From: Candidatus Accumulibacter proximus | Lineage (GTDB): Bacteria; Pseudomonadota; Gammaproteobacteria; Burkholderiales; Rhodocyclaceae | Length of the DNA: 19,900 nt | Direction: 5' to 3' | Assembly: GCA_016709675.1 (NCBI GenBank) | Contig: JADJMH010000015.1 | Location: forward strand, 1 to 19,900 | In this document: positions 15,330 through 19,900 of the stretch, one piece after another | Numbering within the stretch: the stretch's first letter is position 1 | Layout of the letters: each line of letters begins with the position of its first letter | Position numbers and translations under genes: made by a program | The notes under the pieces: model-generated | Told to the model about the DNA's origin: nothing | The model's input: only the letters and a program-made list of their open reading frames with translations | The model's database searches: none

Positions 15330-15567
15330 CGACTGCCGCATAGGTCATCTCCGGGGTAGCCACCGGAAGCCGACAGAATCGCGGCCCATCGCGCTGTTCA
15401 GGGTGAGGTGGGCTCGTCGTTCGGCGCTTGTCGACCGCTTGTCGGGCTGATTTCTGCTGGCACGCGCAGTGTGGTCGCTCTTTGCGCTGGCGCATGTTGT
15501 TACAGCCTTGCTGCCCGTGCTTATCTCCGCCAGACTGCCGCGGTTTCTCACCGCTGAAGACCGGAAG
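15330..15567 (+). other. Intergenic stretch without a recognisable gene
   Basis: This lies between the convergent hemerythrin gene and the unknown gene. Open frames here show no family character or ribosome site. Confidence 0.5.
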
Positions 15568-15597
15568 CGTCATGCCGGCAACGGTACTGGCATGACG
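15568..15597 (-). terminator. Hairpin over the stop codon of the unknown gene
   Basis: A perfect 9-base stem (CGTCATGCC with GGCATGACG, 12-base loop) overlaps the TGA at 15572-15570. No T-run follows on the minus strand. It may be a transcript-end structure or simply the coding sequence for VPVMP. Confidence 0.3.
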
Positions 15598-16547
15598 GGA
15601 ACCCTGCCAGTGGCGAAGTAGGCCTGGCAGCGTTCGATGTAGTCGCTGGTGCTCCTGGGCATCGGCATTGCGCGCACGGGCGATGTAAAAGACGAGCGCG
15701 CGGGCCGTGGGAGTAACTGGAGGCCATCGGAAACGCGGTGCAGACGCCGCCCGGTTTGTTCTCGCAGCGGCTTTGACGCCGGTATGGGGGTAAGGCCAGC
15801 CTTTCGCCAGCCGTGACCAGTTGTGCCCAGACATCGAAGATGTTCGGGTCGGTACGCAGGGTCTCCGCCTTGATCCTGGCCGCGTTGGCAAAGTGCCGCA
15901 CCGGTGCCTCGATGGCTGCAAAAGCGGGAATGCCGCTGAAAATTGGCGACCATGGCGTTGGCGACGCGGTCGATGTCCCGCGTGGTCTGGCCAATCTTGA
16001 TGTAGCGGCTCTGTAGAATTCCTCGATCGGCACCGAGAAGGCACGGAAGGGCTCGCCCACAATTCATCGATGCCTTCTTCGCCGCTGCGGTGAAGGGACG
16101 ACGTGGCCGAGTTCCATCGCATCGAGCAGGCATTGACCGCATTCGCGCATCAGCGCGTCGTCACTGTGGATCTCGACGCCATCTGCCTGTAACTCGACCA
16201 GCTTTCGGAAAATGTCGGTGGCGCGGTTGAACAGGGCGCCGGCCAGCATCGCCGCCTTGACCCGACGCCGACCCGGGTCGGTCTCCGTCTGATACTCTGC
16301 CGAGCTTCCCCAGCCGGCATCCCGGAATATTCAGCCCGTGCTCGGTGTGGTTGAACAAGCGCCGGGTCAGCGCTTCGATCAGCAGCTTCTTCGCCTGAGG
16401 GAATCGGAGGGAACGGGGGTAGGTCTTGATCCAGTAACCGTCGTAGAGCACACGCTCCTGATTGTCGATGATTCTGCGCGTTCCCTCAGGCGGTGCTTCG
16501 CTCCTCGACGGCCGCGCGAGCCGGTGGACACTGTTCATCGTGGTCAT
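15570..16547 (-). pseudogene. Conserved protein of unknown function, frameshifted
   Basis: From ATG 16547 (MTTMNSVHRLARP) the pieces read IIDNQERVLYDGYWIKTYP, QAKKLLIEALTRRLFNHTEHGLNIPG, then MLAGALFNRATDIFRKLVELQADGVEIHSDDALMRECGQCLLDAMELGHVV. These are followed by HRSGEEGIDELWGEPFRAFSVPIEEFYR, YIKIGQTTRDIDRVANAMVA, RIKAETLRTDPNIFDVWAQLVTAGERL, FYIARAR and YIERCQAYFATGRVPVMPVPLPA-stop. Joined, the protein is about 325 residues, soluble and largely helical, with no signal peptide or membrane segment. I do not recognise a family. The clean codon-level sense of each piece shows it was, or is, a real gene. At least five frame changes are needed. It stands alone, convergent with the hemerythrin gene. 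Confidence 0.65.
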
Positions 16548-16856
16548 CTCTGCCAAAAAATGTCTTGTCGGAAGCAAGAATCGTGCTTGCTACTATCGCC
16601 TTGATCAACTATGGAAGGGTCTCGGGTTCAACTCTATCGGCGATCGCGCGGGCCGTCCGTGCGCTCCATCACGGTGCTCGCTAGATCTGGCCAGGGCACC
16701 GTTCCTGATGCACCGACGGGCCCGTGGTCGTCGGCGACCGGCCGGATTGACCGGCCGCGCAAGTTCGTCGCCAGTCACGGAAAGAGGCGGCCACGGGCGG
16801 CCACGGGCCAGGGGCGGACTGCCGGGCCCGGCAGGTCCGCTGGCCTTCCCCAGGTA
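16548..16856 (+). other. Intergenic region, GC-rich, no gene seen
   Basis: It contains direct repeats GACCGGCCG at about 16738 and 16751 and GGCGGCCACGG at about 16787 and 16797. Long open frames are present on the plus strand, but they are GC-rich shadows without family character or ribosome sites. Confidence 0.5.
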
Positions 16857-17333
16857 TCAGGCGAACCAGGCAAACACGAAGACGGCGAGCATCGTGACGG
16901 CAATCGCCAGCTTGGCGACGATGGCGACGAGAAAGCCGATGCCGGCGGCAATACCGGCGCGCGCGGCCGTGCGCTCGTCCCGCCGCGCGAGGTATTCGCC
17001 GCCGACGGCGCCGATGATGGGGCCGAGAATCAACCCCGGCAGCCCGGCAAAGATGCCGAGAATGGCGCCGGCGGCCGCGCCGGCGATCGCCATTCCGCTC
17101 GCCCCTGCACGCTTGACGCCCCAGACCGAGGCGAGCGTCTCCACCCAGGCAGCCAGCGCCATGATCGCCAGAACCGCCAGTGTGGGTACGCCGACGCGCG
17201 CGAGTCGTCGAGCCAGCCGGCCAGCAGCATGCCGGCGAAGAGCAGGGGCACGCCGGGCAGCAGCAGCAGAAAAGACCCCGAGCAGGCCGAACAGCATGGC
17301 TGCCAGAGCGACGATCCACAGGACCACGGTCAT
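16857..17333 (-). pseudogene. DUF456 membrane protein, compensating frameshifts
   Basis: ATG 17333 opens MTVVLWIVALAAMLFGLLGVF, the first membrane helix. For about 65 bases (17200-17265) the proper sequence (PLLFAGMLLAGWLDD) lies in another frame. The frame then returns with VGVPTLAVLAIMALAAWVE and ASVWGVKRAGASGMAIAGAAAGAILGIFAGLPGLILGPIIGAVGGEYLARRDERTAARAGIAAGIGFLVAIVAKLAIA, and ends VFAWFA at 16857. The glycine-rich GIFAGLPGLILGPIIGAVGGE helix pair and the YLA-R-D-ERTA loop are typical of DUF456. Because the two shifts cancel, the 158-residue frame stays open, but about 20 residues in the second helix would be wrong. The function of DUF456 is unknown. Confidence 0.85.
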
Positions 17334-17469
17334 CTCGTACCTCCGGTTGCAGTATTCCGACGACGACTGCATTCGCCGTAGCGGCAGCCGCCTTGTTCCT
17401 GGCGAATTCACGGGCACGTCCTGATCAGCGGCTCGCCGCTGGCATGCGCCGCAGACAGCCGCTTCGCTG

Positions 17470-18019
17470 TCAGAGCCTCGACGCCATCAGGAGCGAGATC
17501 ACTTCACCTTCCTCCCGCCGCCGGCGGTAGCGGTCGATCCAGTCCCAGGCAAGACTGATTGTGACATAGCTCGCCAGTCCGGCGATCGTGGCGGTGATCG
17601 CCAACCAACGAACAGAGAGGCGGCCGATGCCGGTGATTTTCTGCCAGAGGCTGAGCTCATCATCCCTGTCCTGCGCGGTTCGCCGTTCCGGAACCGCGCC
17701 AGCCATTCGCCCGTTACCAGAGGCCAAGCCTGTAGGCAGCAAAATAGACCGGGGAAAGGTGGGCGGGTTGGTGATCAGGGTACTGGTCGCGGCAGCGGGA
17801 TACAGGCGCGCAAGGCGACCGCGGTGACGACTCGCCAGCGGGATCTGCGCCACCGGGACGAGGAGGCCAAAAAGACGCCGATGCTGACGCCCCGGGCCAC
17901 CCCCGCCGCGACCAGCGCCATAGGCGGGGTCAGGCGCAGGGGCCGAGCCAGCGCAACCAGCGGCTAGCGGCGAGTTGCTCGCGAGTCGGGACGAGATGGA
18001 TGAGGCGATCGAGGATCAT
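17470..18019 (-). pseudogene. DUF2062 inner-membrane protein, frameshifted
   Basis: From ATG 18019 (MILDRLIHLVPTREQLAASRWLRWLGP) a shift near 17945 leads to PLRLTPPMALVAAGVARGVSIGVF. Another near 17875 leads to FGLLVPVAQIPLAS. A further shift leads to PAAATSTLITNPPTF, the conserved TNP block of DUF2062. The C-terminal part includes a membrane segment (WLAITATIAGLASYVTISLAWDWI) and a basic, acidic tail RYRRRREEGEV, ending at 17470. Length of about 180 residues fits the family. DUF2062 proteins are small membrane proteins without a settled role. About four frame changes interrupt it. It is 136 bases upstream of the DUF456 gene on the same strand, so the two may be cotranscribed. Confidence 0.75.
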
Positions 18020-18313
18020 CAGGGTGCCACCGCAGCGCCGCCAATCGGCCACGACCACAAGCTTGCCTGGCGCTTCACGGACAAGGATAGACGCACTGCT
18101 GCGCGAATGCCAGCGCGGTGGCGATTGACCCCTCAGGCGGCGGCAGCTACAGTAGCCACGGTGGCGTGTCCCTGCCTGCCGCGAACGCTACTCCGACAGC
18201 TGGCGGCTCACAGCAGCCGCCCCGGCCGGCCTCGTCCCGCGTGCTACCCGGGCAGCCGGTGGCAGGGCAGTCCGCCGATGCGATCCGGGCAACACTTCCT
18301 GCAGGAGGGAAAG
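18020..18313 (+). promoter_or_regulatory. Divergent intergenic region between the DUF2062 and SDR genes
   Basis: About 290 bases separate two divergent starts, so promoters for both should be here. No clear -35/-10 pair was identified. The only firm signal is the Shine-Dalgarno AGGAGGGAAAG at 18303-18313. Confidence 0.4.
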
Positions 18314-19110
18314 ATGACCACAGGGCAGGGCGATGCGGTGTCGACCGCGTTGATCACCGGCGCCTCTCGTCGTTTCGGCGAATCCCTGGCGCGCTGTTTT
18401 GCACGCGCCGACCACTGCCTGGTTCTCGTCGCGCGCAGCAGCGAAAGCTCAAGGCGCTTGCCCTGGCGTTGGCCGGCGAATACGGTGTGCGCGCCGTGGC
18501 GTTGCCGGCTGATCTGTCGCAGCCGGGCGCAGTGCCCGCGCCGCCGCGCGGCTGCGTCGTCGGCACCTGACCATCGACGTGCTGGTCAACATGCGGATGC
18601 CTCGCACGGCCCTGGTTGTCGGATGACTGCGCAGCACCAGCAGCAGATGATCGATCTCAATGTCTCCGGCCTGACCGCGATGCTGTCGCAGTTCGTTCCC
18701 GGCATGGTGGCGCGCGGACGCGGACGCACTCAACGTGGCCTCGATCGCGGCCTTCCAGCCGGTCCTCGCTGGCCACCGGTGCGACTGCGAGGCCTACGTG
18801 CTGTCGCTCAGCGAATCGCTGGCCGAGGAACTGCGCGGCAGCGGCGTCTCCGTCACGGTTCTCTGCCCCGGCATCACCACACGCCGATATCGGCAGCGCG
18901 GTCGAGGCGAGCGCGGCGCCCGCCCGGCTGCCGGACTTCTGATCGGCGACCGTTGACGGTGGTGGCTGCAAGGCTTTCAGGCGTTGCACGGACGGCGAGG
19001 TGATCCCGGTGCCGAGGTACCGCTAATCAGCGGCGACCCTGGCCGGGCGCGCAACGCCGAAGTGGCTGCGCGGGCGAATCGTCGGCGCCATCGGGCGGAC
19101 GACGATCCGG
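18314..19110 (+). pseudogene. Short-chain dehydrogenase/reductase (SDR), frameshifted
   Basis: ATG 18314 follows a strong Shine-Dalgarno. The start MTTGQGDAVSTALITGASRRFGESLARCFA carries the TGxxxxxG cofactor loop. Pieces in other frames then give LKALALALAGEYGVRAVALPADLSQPGA, LTIDVLVN, QQQMIDLNVSGLTAMLSQFVPGMVARGRG, VASIAAFQPV, AYVLSLSESLAEELRGSGVSVTVLCPGIT and FQALH-like, DGEVIPVPRYR, then TPKWLRGRIVGAIGRTTIR. The order is that of classical SDRs of the DltE/YqjQ type, which use NAD(P)H; the substrate is unknown. The NNAG motif is lost by two homopolymer shortenings (near 18595), and the catalytic YxxxK (near 18775) cannot be read in any frame. The C-terminal end is approximate because the frame changes again after 19020. 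Confidence 0.8.
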
Positions 19111-19221
19111 ATCTGTCCGTTCAAACAATGGATTGCAAAGAACAAACGGATACAGCCGGTTTCTTGCGAGGAATGACGGTACCACACCAACCCCCGTCGC
19201 CGGGGAACAATTCACCGCCTG

Positions 19222-19900
19222 TCAGATGGCAGCCAGCTGAAGCACGCAGGCGGCTGATCGCCGCCGCGTCCCCAACCCATTTCATGAGGATTGGCGTCGG
19301 TGTGCTGCCCGAGAGCCGGTACTGCAACCATCCGCGGCATGTGCGCATCGACCGTGCCGGGCGGCAGCAGGGCGGCCAATCGGGCCGGCTGGCGTCGACA
19401 CCTCGGTCCACACTGCTGGCGTGCCGCCAGCTGCGGTGCTGCCAGACATCCTGCGCAAAGCGTCGTTCAGGCGTTGGCGATCTGCGCCGCGTCACGAGGC
19501 GGGCGATCCGTTGCTCTGGCGCTGAGGCCAGGCGAAGCGACTGACGATCTAGCGGCTTTCAACTCGTCACGGGCGCGTGCGCAGGCGTTCAAGCGTAGCG
19601 CGGGTCGCCCGCGAGGTTCAAGGCGATCGAGCACCGCCCGGTGGAGGAAAACGGCCCACTCGCGTTCGTTTTGCAGGCCGAGCACCACCGTCTGGCGTCG
19701 CGCGGTGGAAACGGCCGTAGGTAGATCGTCGCGTGCACGGCGCCGGCGCGTTGGCTGGCGCCGCCAGGCGTAATACAGGGGATAGCTCATCCACCTGACC
19801 GCGCTTTCCAGCATCGACACCCCGATATGGCAGCCGCGTTCGCTTGCCGCTATGCAGCAGCGCCGCCAGATCTGGCTGCAAAGCGGGCCGAGATGTCGGC
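19222..19900 (-). pseudogene. Family III (CaiB/BaiF) CoA-transferase, C-terminal part, frameshifted, runs off the right edge
   Basis: On the minus strand, pieces read ILAALLH-like, VSMLESAVRWMSYPLYYAWR (about 19750-19820), TVVLGLQNEREWAVF, DELKA, AQIANAR-like, W-HPQL-A-RW and EVDTP-like in another frame. The end is ILAELGWDAAAISRLRAS at about 19240-19270. This is the second half of a family III CoA-transferase, where SMLES and GLQNEREW are typical. Such enzymes move CoA between acids in the cytoplasm. The catalytic Asp of the N-terminal domain lies beyond the window. About six frame changes are present, and the stop is approximate. It converges on the SDR gene. Confidence 0.75.

Noticed and set aside
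16462..17424. A 320-codon plus-strand open frame
   Set aside because: It is antisense to the DUF456 gene, of low complexity (Ala/Arg/Pro), and typical of GC-rich shadow frames.

Overview
The window is GC-rich chromosomal DNA of a betaproteobacterial type. The mix of pstS/pstC, an OlsB-like acyltransferase, an EAL-CBS-GGDEF signalling protein, SixA, bacteriohemerythrin, DUF456 and DUF2062 proteins suggests a Rhodocyclales- or Accumulibacter-like organism. That placement is an inference from protein character only. Nearly every host gene is recognisable over its full length but split between reading frames by several small indels, many of them at homopolymers. The window is therefore either a poorly polished assembly or a decaying region; there is evidence for both.

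Left part (1-7518): remnants of pstC and pstS (minus), a HAD-type phosphatase-like gene (minus), a c-di-GMP signalling gene with EAL-CBS-CBS-GGDEF order (minus), an OlsB/hemolysin-type GNAT acyltransferase (plus), a sixA fragment of about 30 codons (plus), then two alpha/beta-hydrolase genes in series (minus): a D-family esterase and a CE7 acetylxylan-esterase-like protein.

Middle part (7820-14771): a three-level nest of insertion sequences, read from terminal repeats, a target duplication and reconstruction of the interrupted gene. The outer element (14-bp inverted ends at 7820 and 14771) encodes an integrase-core (rve) transposase on the minus strand. An IS4-family element (8205-13522) interrupts that gene. 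It is flanked by a 10-bp duplication, and removing the element restores one continuous reading frame. Just behind the IS4 transposase stop codon, an IS21-family element (9595-13460) is inserted. The IS21 element carries istA and istB plus three companion genes: a zinc-ribbon protein with a 23-residue LQD repeat, a winged-helix-like protein translationally coupled to istA, and a small basic protein with VTVT motifs.

Right part (14772-19900): bacteriohemerythrin (plus), a conserved protein of unknown function (minus), DUF456 and DUF2062 membrane proteins (minus), a short-chain dehydrogenase (plus) and the C-terminal part of a family III CoA-transferase (minus, running off the window). The intact genes (istA, its upstream winged-helix gene, most of the rve transposase) all lie inside mobile DNA. 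I see no CRISPR array, tRNA or rRNA, and no defence system.
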